Part shown: positions 15,915 through 24,415 of the stretch, in pieces
Numbering within the stretch: position 1 is the first letter of the stretch
Layout: the number at the start of each line of letters is the position of its first letter
From: Thiofaba sp039822285
GTDB taxonomy: Bacteria > Pseudomonadota > Gammaproteobacteria > Halothiobacillales > Halothiobacillaceae
NCBI RefSeq assembly: GCF_039822285.1
Contig: NZ_JBAJEY010000001.1
Coordinates: 819,812-883,811 of the forward strand
Direction: 5' to 3'
DNA length: 64,000 nt
Notes under the pieces: model-generated
What the model was told of the DNA's origin: nothing
Seen by the model: only the letters and a program-made list of their open reading frames with translations
Databases searched by the model: none
Translations under genes and position numbers: made by a program

Positions 15915-17014
15915 GCCTCACCCTCCCCGCAGATCGCCGCCGCCTCCTCGGTGAGGTCGATGCCGACCGGGCACCAGGTGATGCAGCGCCCACAGCCCAC
16001 GCACCCGCTGCGCCCATACTGCGCGTGCCAGCTGCCGAGCTTGTGGGTCAGCCACTGGCGATAGCGCGGCGCGGTCTCGGCGCGGATGACGATGCCGTGG
16101 ATGGACGAGTGCCCCTCGGTGAAGCAGGAGTCCCACACCCGCACATGCTCACTCGTGCTGCCGTCGAGCGAGGGGGCATCGTGCTCGGCGTGGCAGAAGC
16201 AGGTGGGGCAGACGCTGGTGCAGTTGCCGCAAGACAGGCAGCGCTCGGCCACCGCTTGCCAGCGGGCATGGTCGAGGCGGGCGAACAGGGCGGACTGGAG
16301 GTTGCCCGGTGGCAGGCGGCGTGTCTGCCGTGCGGCGGCCTCTGCGATCTCGACCGCGGCACGCTCGCGCTGCCCCGTGCTGGCGGCCTCGAGCGGGAGC
16401 CTGGCCGCTACCGCCGCACCACGCGCACTGCCAATCTCAACCAGGTAGCCGTCATCCATCTCACTCAGGGCCAGGTCAAACCCCCGCTCGGCGCGCGGAC
16501 CATCGCCGGTCGAGGCGCAGAAACAGGTCTCGGCGGGGTGGGTGCAATGCACGGCGACGATGAACAGACCCTCCCTGCGCGCCGCATAGTAGGGATCGCG
16601 GATGGCGCCGAGGAAGTGCTGATCCTGCAATTCGAGGGCCGCGAGGTCACAGGCGCGTGCGCCAATCACGGCCAGCGGCGGCTCCCGGGGCATCGTTTCG
16701 CAAAATGACATCCCTCCATCGTCAGCACGCCTCACCCGCCAGAGGGTTTCACACGAGGAGAACAGGAAGGGCTTGAGCGCCTGGGGGCCGTTGGCCCAAG
16801 CAAAACAGCGCGCACCGCCCCCCTTCTCAAGGCGGTAATGCCCTGGCTGCTGCACACCCCGCCAGCCCTGCGGCAGTTCGGCAACATCGTCCAGGTCGGC
16901 GTACAGGATGGCGCCCTCGCTCGCCCGCGGACCGACCACGCGATAGCCCTCGTCGCGAAGGGCATCAATCAGGGACTGCATGGCATGGCGCGGAAGATAG
17001 GTGGCGTGTTCCAT
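15911..17014 (-). CDS. hydB: Hydrogenase beta subunit, 4Fe-4S electron-transfer protein
   Basis: A 367-residue protein with two C-terminal ferredoxin-like motifs, CLSCGNCTSVCPTCFC near residue 237 and GCVGCGRCITWCPVGID near residue 335, plus Cys residues in HPAETCFCAS. This matches the beta subunit (HydB/HyhB) of group 3b hydrogenases. ATG 17014 is preferred to a TTG three codons upstream; the ribosome-binding site is poor. It is the first gene of the structural operon, about 80 bases after the bidirectional terminator at 17093-17130. Confidence 0.9.
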   Translation of the reverse strand: MEHATYLPRHAMQSLIDALRDEGYRVVGPRASEGAILYADLDDVAELPQGWRGVQQPGHYRLEKGGGARCFAWANGPQALKPFLFSSCETLWRVRRADDGGMSFCETMPREPPLAVIGARACDLAALELQDQHFLGAIRDPYYAARREGLFIVAVHCTHPAETCFCASTGDGPRAERGFDLALSEMDDGYLVEIGSARGAAVAARLPLEAASTGQRERAAVEIAEAAARQTRRLPPGNLQSALFARLDHARWQAVAERCLSCGNCTSVCPTCFCHAEHDAPSLDGSTSEHVRVWDSCFTEGHSSIHGIVIRAETAPRYRQWLTHKLGSWHAQYGRSGCVGCGRCITWCPVGIDLTEEAAAICGEGEA

Positions 17015-17092
17015 CAGCAGCAAAGCGAGTGGCGTATTGAACTGAACTCGAGGTTCCAGAGTAGCTCACTGCGACCATGCGTGCAGAAAAAC

Positions 17093-17130
17093 AAAAAGCC
17101 CGCCGAGTCTTGCGGACTCGACGGGCTTTT
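17093..17130 (-). terminator. Intrinsic terminator after soxCD
   Basis: A long stem (AAAAGCCCG-C-CGAGTC, loop TTGCG, complement with one mismatch) has a T-rich tail on the minus strand. It lies about 50 bases past the soxD stop and ends that operon before the hydB promoter. Confidence 0.85.
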
Positions 17131-17180
17131 CAGCACGGTGGGCACCGATCAACGACCGGGCCCTGCCTTGGTTGCGAGCG

Positions 17181-17852
17181 TTACTCGCCGACCTTCTTCA
17201 CGGCGCCGACAGAAACGTCGCCGACCACGGCCTTGCCTTTAACGATGGGCGCTTCCTTCATGCAGTCTTTCATGCAGCGAGGATTCTTCACGTCCGGACG
17301 CGGGTCGGTGTAGTAGTTGTCCTGAGCCGGCATCTTGGTCTTCTTGAGGAAGTCCGCGTCGCACACGGCCTTGTCGTCACCGATGACTTCAGCGATGTAC
17401 AGGACGTAGCACGTGGTGGCGTAAGCCTCGTCGTTGCTCAGGGACTGCGGCGCGAAGAACGGCATCGCACGACGGATGTAGTCGTACAGGGTCGGTGCGT
17501 GGCCCCACAGGTTGTTGATGCCGCGGGCGCCGACGGTGTCCTCGTCAGACTTGGCGTGCTTCTGCAGGATTTCCAGCTTGTCGCCCAGCATCTTCGGGTA
17601 GCCCTTGGCACCCTCGCCGAACTCGCCGTGGCACATGGCGCACTTGGCCTGGTAGATCTTCTCGCCGTCAGCGACGGAACCCTTGCCCGCCGGCAGGTTC
17701 TCGCCATCGAAGAAGACGGAGATATCCCACGGCTTGATGGCCTCGTCGGTGATCTGCTTGCCGATGCCGTCATAGGGACCGGCGAAGGCCATGGAAGAAG
17801 CAGCGAACAGCGCTGCCACCAGGGCAGACTTAGAGGTTTTCGATTTGAACAT
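17181..17852 (-). CDS. soxD: SoxD-like c-type cytochrome, single heme
   Basis: A 223-residue exported cytochrome with a signal peptide (about residues 1-24, ending MAFA) and one CAMCH heme site at residues 71-75. A probable Met ligand lies in RRAMPFF, and WGHAPTLYDYIRRAMPF is SoxD-like. The diheme SoxD of Paracoccus is much longer; this protein has no second CxxCH. It does carry four further Cys (ATTC, AVC, RCMKDC) that could form disulfides. It is the electron acceptor partner of SoxC; the two genes overlap by 23 bases. A sulfite dehydrogenase cytochrome is an alternative name. Confidence 0.8.
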   Translation of the reverse strand: MFKSKTSKSALVAALFAASSMAFAGPYDGIGKQITDEAIKPWDISVFFDGENLPAGKGSVADGEKIYQAKCAMCHGEFGEGAKGYPKMLGDKLEILQKHAKSDEDTVGARGINNLWGHAPTLYDYIRRAMPFFAPQSLSNDEAYATTCYVLYIAEVIGDDKAVCDADFLKKTKMPAQDNYYTDPRPDVKNPRCMKDCMKEAPIVKGKAVVGDVSVGAVKKVGE

Positions 17853-19188
17853 TCTTCACTTCTCCGTTCGCCTCGATCTTCCAGGTCTGGATCGAGTTCT
17901 TGTGGTAGATGCTGTTGGTGCCACGTTCCTTGCGCAGCTGACGCAGGGTCGGCTGGGTGTAACCAGTTTCGTCGGTCACGCGGCTCATGATCAGGGTTTC
18001 CTTGCCATCCCATTCCCACGGCATGGTGAAACGGGTCAGGCACTTGGAGAACACCGGCTCAACCAGCTTGGCTTCTTTCCAGGTCTTGCCGCCATCGACG
18101 GAAACGTCCACGGCCTTGACCTTGCCACGGCCGGACCAGGCCAGACCACGCACCTCGTAGGCACCCTTGCCGGGGAGCTTCTTGTCCGGGCACGGGAAAG
18201 TCACGACGGAGTTGGCTTCGTTGACCAGGGTGAACTGGCGGAAGCGGCCGTCCGGCATGCCGTCGGTGTAGTGACGGGTTTCCTGATAGGTGACCAGCGG
18301 CTTGTTGCTGAACTTGATGCGACGCAGGTGCTTGATGGACAGGTTGGCTTCGCAGCCCGGCACCACCAGACGGATCGGGTAGCCGTTCTCCGGACGCAGG
18401 GCCTCGCCGTTCTGCGCGTAGGCCACGATGATGTCCTTGTAGATCTTGTCGGCATCGGGAATCGGCTTGCCGAACTGATCCTTGGCCCCCGGCAGCGGGA
18501 TGGAGCGCTGCAGCGCGGAACCATCGGCGCCTTCGCCGTAGAACCAGGTGGCTTCCTTCTTGACGCCAACCAGCTTCATCAGGTCGAGCAGGCTCACGCC
18601 CACCCACTCGGAGCAGGAGATCATGCCGTGGGTGAACTGCAGGGAGTCCATCTGGACGCCGCGCCATTCCATACCACCGTTCGCCGGGCACTCCATGAAC
18701 CACACGCCGGACTTCTGCGGCAGACGCTTCAGGTCCTCGATGGTGAAGATCATCGGCTTCTCGACCATGCCGTGGATCACCAGGCGATGGGTGGACGGAT
18801 CGATGTCTACGGCACCCGCGTGGTAACGCTCGAAGTGCAGACCCGCCGGGGTGATGATGCCCTCGAGGTCCTGCAGCGGGGTGAAGCTGATGGACGCGAT
18901 GGTGTCGGGGGTCAGCCACTCGACGTTACGACGTACCACGTGGGCTTCGAACTTGGACGGCATGCCGTACGGCACGCTGACCACGCCACGACCCAGCATC
19001 TTGTTGGTCGGGGGGATGGGCAGCGGATCCTTGACGACATCGCTGGCCACGGCGCGACCGGCTACAGCGCCTGCCGCAAGCGCGCCGCCTGCAACGGCTA
19101 CGCTTTTGCGGAGGAACGAGCGGCGAGCCTCGGAGGCCACGGCCTGCTCGTCACCGCTCACCGGCATGGTGATCTTTTCTTCGGACAT
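17830..19188 (-). CDS. soxC: SoxC-type molybdopterin sulfane dehydrogenase subunit
   Basis: A 452-residue protein of the sulfite oxidase family. A Tat signal with RRSFLRK (residues 22-28) is followed by an Ala-rich hydrophobic stretch. The molybdopterin domain has the Mo-binding Cys in WFMECPANGG near residue 170 and VPGCEANLSIKHLRRI. A C-terminal dimerisation domain contains VDVSVDGGKTWKEA. In the Sox system SoxCD oxidises the sulfane sulfur on SoxY. CAGGAG stands seven bases before ATG 19188. The other sox genes are not in the window. Confidence 0.9.
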   Translation of the reverse strand: MSEEKITMPVSGDEQAVASEARRSFLRKSVAVAGGALAAGAVAGRAVASDVVKDPLPIPPTNKMLGRGVVSVPYGMPSKFEAHVVRRNVEWLTPDTIASISFTPLQDLEGIITPAGLHFERYHAGAVDIDPSTHRLVIHGMVEKPMIFTIEDLKRLPQKSGVWFMECPANGGMEWRGVQMDSLQFTHGMISCSEWVGVSLLDLMKLVGVKKEATWFYGEGADGSALQRSIPLPGAKDQFGKPIPDADKIYKDIIVAYAQNGEALRPENGYPIRLVVPGCEANLSIKHLRRIKFSNKPLVTYQETRHYTDGMPDGRFRQFTLVNEANSVVTFPCPDKKLPGKGAYEVRGLAWSGRGKVKAVDVSVDGGKTWKEAKLVEPVFSKCLTRFTMPWEWDGKETLIMSRVTDETGYTQPTLRQLRKERGTNSIYHKNSIQTWKIEANGEVKNVQIENL

Positions 19189-19540
19189 TGCTCACTCCTG
19201 CACGTTAGCAATTCTGTGGAGGCGGGTGATCCCGCTCCCGTCTGCACCCCGGATGCACACTTCCGGGCACGCAGTGCCTGACTTGAGGCGCCAACACAAG
19301 GACACCCACAGCCTAATAGTTTGGCCCGCGACGGAAGTCATGGGCAAATTGACTCAGCTTATTCAGCATAAGGACGCACACTGACAAGCACTGACTCAAT
19401 GGCCACGAACTTTAACTTTTCGCTAAAATATCAGCAATCACTAATCTTTTAATACCCTCGGCCCCGGATTTATCGGGCAATTTCGTCCCGGGGCGGGCAT
19501 GCGGCATCATGCACACCCACCGGATTGGAGAGATCAAACC
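19189..19540. other. Divergent control region between soxC and moaE
   Basis: Holds the promoters of soxCD (minus) and moaE-moeA-moaC (plus). The part at about 19300-19455 is clearly AT-richer than its surroundings. An imperfect hairpin with arms GCCCCGG and CCGGGGC (19461-19495) lies about 45 bases before moaE and could be part of its leader. I see no clear regulator site. Confidence 0.5.
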
Positions 19541-19993
19541 ATGGTGCGCGTGCAAGTTGAGGACTTCGAACTCGGCACGGAGATCGCCCGCCTGCGGGCC
19601 GGGCAGCGGGATGTCGGCGCGGTGGCTGCCTTCCTCGGCACAGTGCGTGACATCAACAACGACAACCGAATCAGCACCCTCGAACTCGAGCACTATCCAG
19701 GCATGACCGAACGTGCGCTGGAAGACATCGAGACGAAGGCACGCGCGCGCTGGCCGCTCAACGGCGTGCTGATCATCCACCGCGTCGGCCCACTCCAGCC
19801 GGAGGACCAGATCGTGCTGGTCGCGGTCACGAGCAGGCATCGCCACGCCGCCTTCGAGGCCTGTGAGTACATCATGGACTACCTCAAGACCCGCGCGCCC
19901 TTCTGGAAAAAGGAGGACACTCCGGAGGGCCCCCGCTGGGTCGATGCGCGCGAGAGCGACTTCGACGCCGCCGCACGCTGGGGGGACGCCTGA
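19541..19993 (+). CDS. moaE: Molybdopterin synthase catalytic subunit
   Basis: A 150-residue MoaE with FLGTVRDIN near residue 30, the conserved HRVGPLQPEDQIVLVAV, ACEYIMDYLKTRAPFWKKE and its catalytic lysines. It adds dithiolene sulfur to precursor Z with MoaD. GGAG lies 12 bases before ATG 19541, which is chosen over an upstream in-frame ATG at 19499. No moaD gene is visible nearby. The stop is followed at once by the moeA ATG. Confidence 0.93.
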   Translation: MVRVQVEDFELGTEIARLRAGQRDVGAVAAFLGTVRDINNDNRISTLELEHYPGMTERALEDIETKARARWPLNGVLIIHRVGPLQPEDQIVLVAVTSRHRHAAFEACEYIMDYLKTRAPFWKKEDTPEGPRWVDARESDFDAAARWGDA

Positions 19994-21190
19994 ATGCTGG
20001 ACTTCGCCAGCGCTCGCACCCTGTTGATCCAGGCGGCGCAGCCGATCGAGCGCCGCGCAACGCTGCCGATCGAGGCCTGCCTCGGCCGCACCCTGGCTGC
20101 CGATGCGCGCGCCCTGAGCGACTCTCCGCCGGCGGATGTCAGCACCCTTGATGGCTATGCCATCGCCACGCGCGACCTCTCGCTCAAAGGCGAGACGCGC
20201 CTGCGCATCACCCAGCGGATCGCCGCAGGCCAGACCGGGGCGCCGCTGAGCCCCGGTTCCGCCGCTCGCATCTTCACCGGCGCCGCCCTGCCTCCGGGAG
20301 CGGACGCCATCGTTGCCCAGGAATCGGCCAGGTGCGAGGACGGAGACGTCATTTTCAAGCATCGCCCGGCCCCGTTCGAGGACGTGCGCCGGCAGGGCGC
20401 CGACTTTCGCGCGGGCGAGGTGCTGGTGCCTGCGGGGACCCGCCTGGGCCCCACCCACCTCGGGCTTGCCGCATCGGGCGGCATCGCCGAGCTTGAGGTC
20501 CACGACCGGCTGCGGGTGGCCCTGCTGACCAGCGGCGACGAGGTCACCCCTCCCGTCCAGCCCCTCGCCCCCGGCCACATCTACAATGCCAACGCCCCGA
20601 TGCTCCGGGGGCTGCTCGAACAGCTCGGCTGCACCATCAGCCATGCCCTGCACCTGCCGGACGACTTTGCCGCCACCCGTACGGCCCTCGAGCGCCTGGC
20701 CGGCGAATGCGACGTCATCCTCACCTCCGGCGGGGTGTCGGTCGGTGAGGAGGACCACATCAAGGCCGCGGTCGAATCGCTCGGCCGCATCGACCTGTGG
20801 AAGGTGCGCATGAAGCCGGGCAAGCCGCTCGCCTTCGGGCAGGTGGCCGGCACGCCGTTCATCGGCCTGCCCGGCAACCCGGTCTCCGGCTTCGCCACCT
20901 TCCTGCTGTTCGCCAAGCCCTTCCTGCTCGCCCGCATGGGTGCCCGCGTGCCACCCTTGCGCCCGCTCCAGCTGCCCGCCGCCTTTGCCCGCCCCGTCGC
21001 CTCCGACCGGCGCGAATTCGCCCGCGCACGGATCACGGCCGACCAGCGCGTCGCACTGTACGTCAACCAGGGCTCCGGCATCCTCAGCTCGCTCACCTGG
21101 GCGGATGCCTTGGCCGAAATCCCCGAACACGTCACCATCGCCCATGGCGACCTTGTCCATGTCCACCTGCTCGCGGAGCTGCTCGCATGA
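19994..21190 (+). CDS. moeA: Molybdopterin molybdenumtransferase
   Basis: A 398-residue MoeA. It has SPPADVSTLDGYAIA near residue 45, FTGAALPPGADAIVAQE, the MPT-binding LTSGGVSVGEEDHIKA near residue 245, and MKPGKPLAFGQ followed by LPGNPVSGFATF. It inserts molybdate into adenylylated molybdopterin. The gene starts directly after moaE and overlaps moaC by four bases (ATGA). Confidence 0.95.
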   Translation: MLDFASARTLLIQAAQPIERRATLPIEACLGRTLAADARALSDSPPADVSTLDGYAIATRDLSLKGETRLRITQRIAAGQTGAPLSPGSAARIFTGAALPPGADAIVAQESARCEDGDVIFKHRPAPFEDVRRQGADFRAGEVLVPAGTRLGPTHLGLAASGGIAELEVHDRLRVALLTSGDEVTPPVQPLAPGHIYNANAPMLRGLLEQLGCTISHALHLPDDFAATRTALERLAGECDVILTSGGVSVGEEDHIKAAVESLGRIDLWKVRMKPGKPLAFGQVAGTPFIGLPGNPVSGFATFLLFAKPFLLARMGARVPPLRPLQLPAAFARPVASDRREFARARITADQRVALYVNQGSGILSSLTWADALAEIPEHVTIAHGDLVHVHLLAELLA

Positions 21191-21708
21191 GTGAACCGGT
21201 ATCCAGCACCCTGACCCACATCGACGAAACCGGCGCCGCGCGCATGGTGGACGTGGGTGACAAGCTTGAGACCCGCCGCGAGGCCACCGCCCAGGCGATC
21301 GTGCGCATGAAGCCCGAAACCCTCGCCCTGATCGTCGAGGGCAAGCACAAGAAAGGCGACGTGCTGGCCGTGGCGCGCATTGCCGGGATCATGGCCGCCA
21401 AGCGCACGCCGGACCTGATCCCGCTCTGCCACCCGCTGCTTTTGACCAAGGTCGAGGTCACGCTCGAACCGATGACGGAGGAGAGCAGCATCTACATCAC
21501 CGCCACCTGCGCCCTCAAGGGCCAGACCGGGGTGGAGATGGAGGCCCTCACCGCTGCAAGCGTGGCCGCGCTGACCATCTACGACATGTGCAAGGCGGTC
21601 GACCGCGGCATGGTCATCGACCGTATCGGCATCCTGGAGAAGAAGGGCGGCAAGAGCGGCCACTGGCAGATGCTGCCCGAGCAAGGGCTGGCCCGGATCG
21701 GCGACTAG
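21187..21708 (+). CDS. moaC: Cyclic pyranopterin monophosphate synthase
   Basis: A 173-residue MoaC with TPDLIPLCHPLLLTKVEV, GVEMEALTAASVAALTIYDMCKA and the ending GGKSGHW, all typical active-site segments. It converts the MoaA product to cyclic pyranopterin monophosphate. The ATG at 21187 overlaps the moeA stop. Confidence 0.95.
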   Translation: MSEPVSSTLTHIDETGAARMVDVGDKLETRREATAQAIVRMKPETLALIVEGKHKKGDVLAVARIAGIMAAKRTPDLIPLCHPLLLTKVEVTLEPMTEESSIYITATCALKGQTGVEMEALTAASVAALTIYDMCKAVDRGMVIDRIGILEKKGGKSGHWQMLPEQGLARIGD

Positions 21709-21748
21709 CCACGCACCGCAAGAGTTGCATCCAGCATTTTTTTCGGAT

Positions 21749-21845
21749 AGCGTTATATCCCATTGGGAATAACGCTCCTGCACGCAGCCGTGGAATGCAC
21801 ACCCATCCCTTGGATGGTTCATGGCTGCCCTCAAGGCCAGGCCAT
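21749..21845. repeat. Hairpin cluster between moaC and moaA
   Basis: Three successive inverted repeats occur. The first is a strong hairpin at 21749-21776 (arms AGCGTTAT/ATAACGCT with inner TCCC/GGGA and one bulged A). The second, CCATCC-CTT-GGATGG, is at 21803-21817. The third, imperfect, is at 21821-21845 (ATGGC...GCCAT). After it the DNA becomes AT-rich up to moaA (21933), probably its promoter. This could be a leader structure or a variant of the intergenic palindrome clusters seen elsewhere. Confidence 0.6.
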
Positions 21846-21932
21846 ACAAGCCATAAAGGGAACTAATCGAGCATCGTAAATTAGACTTTTACAATATACC
21901 TGCTCTTCCCCTACCGTTATGTTCACTCGAAC

Positions 21933-22955
21933 ATGGCGAGATATGGCTTCGTGACAAGCTTGATCGACCCCTTTGGTCGCAAAATCGAATACCTGCGTCT
22001 GTCGGTCACGGATCGCTGCGACCTGCGCTGCTTCTACTGCATGCCAGAGGGCTTCAAGGACTTCGAGGAGCCGGCCCACTGGCTGACCTTCGACGAAATC
22101 GAGCGTGTCGTCGGTGTCATGCAGGAGATGGGCCTTGCGCGCGTCCGCATCACCGGTGGAGAGCCGCTGGTGCGCAAGGATGTCGATCAGCTTGCCCGCC
22201 GCCTCAAACAAGGCGCGGGCATCGCGGACCTCTCCCTCTCCACCAATGCCACCCGCCTTGCCAGGCACGCCCGCGCCCTGCGCGAAGGCGGTGTCGACCG
22301 CCTCAACATCAGCCTCGACACCCTGCGTCCTGAGCGCTTCAAGGACATCACCCAGGGGCGCCTGGACAAGGTCATGGACGGCATCCTCACCGCCAAGGCC
22401 GAGGGCTTTGCACCGATCAAGATCAACATGGTGGCGATGAAGGGCGTGAACGACGACGAGATCGGCGACATGCTCGAATTCTGCGTCGAGCACGGCTTCA
22501 CCCTGCGCCTGATCGAGACCATGCCGATGGGCGACACCGGACGCTCGGCCACCGACCACTACCTCGACCTGCAGGCGGTGAAGAAGCAGCTGGCCGAACG
22601 CTTCGAGCTCCTCCCCACCCTCGACGGCTCGATCGACGGTGGACTCATCTACGGCGGCGGCCCGGCGCGCTACATGCGTGTGGCCGGCACCCAGACCCAC
22701 ATCGGCTTCATCACGCCCATCTCCCAGCACTTCTGCGAGACCTGCAACCGGGTCCGCCTGTCGGTCGATGGCACCCTCTACATGTGCCTTGGGCAGGAAC
22801 ACAACTACCCGCTGCGCGACCTGCTGCGCCGTGGCATCCCGGACGACGAGCTCAAAGAGGCCCTGATCGCCGCCATCGCCCTCAAGCCGGAGCGGCATGA
22901 GTTCCGTGAGCAGCCGACCAAGATCGTGCGCTTTATGTCCATGACCGGCGGTTGA
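21933..22955 (+). CDS. moaA: GTP 3',8-cyclase
   Basis: A 340-residue radical SAM enzyme. The N-terminal CDLRCFYC (a CxxxCxxC site) binds the SAM cluster; the second cluster lies in CETCNRVRL with a further Cys in YMCLG near residue 282. The chain ends with the functional Gly-Gly. It catalyses the first step of molybdenum cofactor synthesis from GTP. It is separated from moaC by 224 palindrome-bearing bases, so it may have its own promoter. No obvious ribosome-binding site is seen before ATG 21933. Confidence 0.95.
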   Translation: MARYGFVTSLIDPFGRKIEYLRLSVTDRCDLRCFYCMPEGFKDFEEPAHWLTFDEIERVVGVMQEMGLARVRITGGEPLVRKDVDQLARRLKQGAGIADLSLSTNATRLARHARALREGGVDRLNISLDTLRPERFKDITQGRLDKVMDGILTAKAEGFAPIKINMVAMKGVNDDEIGDMLEFCVEHGFTLRLIETMPMGDTGRSATDHYLDLQAVKKQLAERFELLPTLDGSIDGGLIYGGGPARYMRVAGTQTHIGFITPISQHFCETCNRVRLSVDGTLYMCLGQEHNYPLRDLLRRGIPDDELKEALIAAIALKPERHEFREQPTKIVRFMSMTGG

Positions 22956-22958
22956 TTC

Positions 22959-23010
22959 ATCGGCCCGGGGGCGGGCCTCCTACCCGGTAGGAGCGGCGCC
23001 CCGCCGCGAT
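22959..23010. repeat. Back-to-back REP-like elements (type A, type B)
   Basis: A type A element in reverse (22959-22983, CGGCCCGGGGGCGGGCC plus TCCTAC) is followed three bases later by a type B element (22987-23010, GTAGGAGCGGCGCCCCGCCG). They sit between the convergent moaA and hemG and may stabilise both transcript ends. Confidence 0.8.
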
Positions 23011-23062
23011 CAAACGATCGGGGACAGCCACCAAGGCAGGACGCCCATCCTCGACGCTACCC

Positions 23063-24415
23063 CTACCCAACCATCCGCTCCGCCAGCGCCCAACCGTTGC
23101 GGATGCAATCCGAAACCGCCACCCCATCCCGCCAGTTCGCCCGCGTCCACAGCCCCGGCAGGCCAGAGAGCGCCGTATCCAGCGCGGCAAGGCGCTCGAG
23201 ATGCCCCAGCTCGTATTGCGGGATGGCACGCGGCCAGCGGCTGATGTGCGTCATCACGGGCGGGGCACGGAAGCCGAGGATGGGGCCGAGGTCATCCAAC
23301 ACGCGCTCGATCACCCGCGCATCACCCCAGTCGCCGACCTCCTCATGACGGCGTCCACCGATGAAGGCGGTGAGCACGACCTGCCCTTCCGGTGCCCGCC
23401 CCTCGAACAGGGTGCTGGAAAACAGCGCTCCGAGGGTGGTGCGGCGCTCCTTGGACGGGATCAGCACGCCGAAGCCATCCAGGGGGTGGGCGACGTCCTC
23501 CCGGCGGAAGCCAAGCGCGACCGAGGCCACCGGCGGATAGGGAATCTCGCGCAGGGCATTCACCGCCTCGCCAAGATGCGGCTCCAGCAGGTCCGCCACG
23601 GCGGCCGCGGGCAGGGCGAGGACCACGTGCCTGGCCGTGAACATCCCATGGGGCGTCTCCACCTGCCAGCCGCCCTCCACCGGCCGCAGGCCCGTGGCGG
23701 GGGTTGAGAGAAAAAGGCGCTCACTTAAAACCGCGGCCAGGGCCTCGGTCAGCTGGCCCAAACCCCGCTCGAACGACAGCATCTGGCCAACCGGCCCCGT
23801 CTGCACCTCGGCCTTGCGCGCGGCCCAGGCCTTCTTCAACGCCCCTCTGAGCAGCGAACCGTGCTCGTGCTCCAGGGCATAGACCCTGGCCGTCGCTGCG
23901 CGCACCGAAAGCCGCTCGGGATCACCCGCGTACACCCCGGACACAAACGGGTCGATCGCCCAGTCGAGGAATTCCTGCCCCAGCCTGCGGCGGACGAAGG
24001 CGGCCACACTCTCCTCCTGGTCGGCAGGCTTGATGAAGGGCTCCGCAAGAAGCCGCAGCTTGCCCTTGAGGGAGAACAAGCGGGTGGTCAGAAACGCCGG
24101 CGGCGAGCCAGGCAGCGGCACCGCCCGGCCATCGCGCACCACATAGCGCCGCTTCGCCTCGCGGTTGGCCTCACGCGCAACCTCGCGCAGGCCAAGCCCG
24201 TCGATGAGCTGGCGGATGGCCGGGGCGTTGTCGAGCAGGGTGTTCGGCCCCGCCTCGAGCAGATACCCATCGAGGGCATGCGTCATCACATTGCCCCCCG
24301 CCCGCGGCGCCGCCTCGATCACCGCGACATCCACGCCCCGCTGGCGCAGGAAAAAGGCCGTCGAGAGACCGGAAATCCCGGCCCCGATCACCAGCGTCTC
24401 AACATCCCGACCCAT
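23063..24415 (-). CDS. hemG: FAD-dependent protoporphyrinogen oxidase (HemY type)
   Basis: A 450-residue flavoprotein with the N-terminal dinucleotide fold VIGAGISGLSTAFFL, EAAPRAGGNVMTH and LLEAGPNTLL, and the C-terminal LPGLWTRANWRDGVAVSDCI, which closes the FAD site. It oxidises protoporphyrinogen IX to protoporphyrin IX in heme synthesis. It belongs to the oxygen-dependent class often called HemY. The start overlaps the end of the EamA gene by 28 bases. Confidence 0.9.
   Translation of the reverse strand: MGRDVETLVIGAGISGLSTAFFLRQRGVDVAVIEAAPRAGGNVMTHALDGYLLEAGPNTLLDNAPAIRQLIDGLGLREVAREANREAKRRYVVRDGRAVPLPGSPPAFLTTRLFSLKGKLRLLAEPFIKPADQEESVAAFVRRRLGQEFLDWAIDPFVSGVYAGDPERLSVRAATARVYALEHEHGSLLRGALKKAWAARKAEVQTGPVGQMLSFERGLGQLTEALAAVLSERLFLSTPATGLRPVEGGWQVETPHGMFTARHVVLALPAAAVADLLEPHLGEAVNALREIPYPPVASVALGFRREDVAHPLDGFGVLIPSKERRTTLGALFSSTLFEGRAPEGQVVLTAFIGGRRHEEVGDWGDARVIERVLDDLGPILGFRAPPVMTHISRWPRAIPQYELGHLERLAALDTALSGLPGLWTRANWRDGVAVSDCIRNGWALAERMVG

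Noticed and set aside
21709..21932. Molybdenum cofactor riboswitch
   Set aside because: Hairpins are present, but I could not recognise the known consensus; kept only as a leader candidate.
22960..23010. Rho-independent terminator between moaA and hemG
   Set aside because: The structure matches the REP family copies elsewhere and lacks a T-run.
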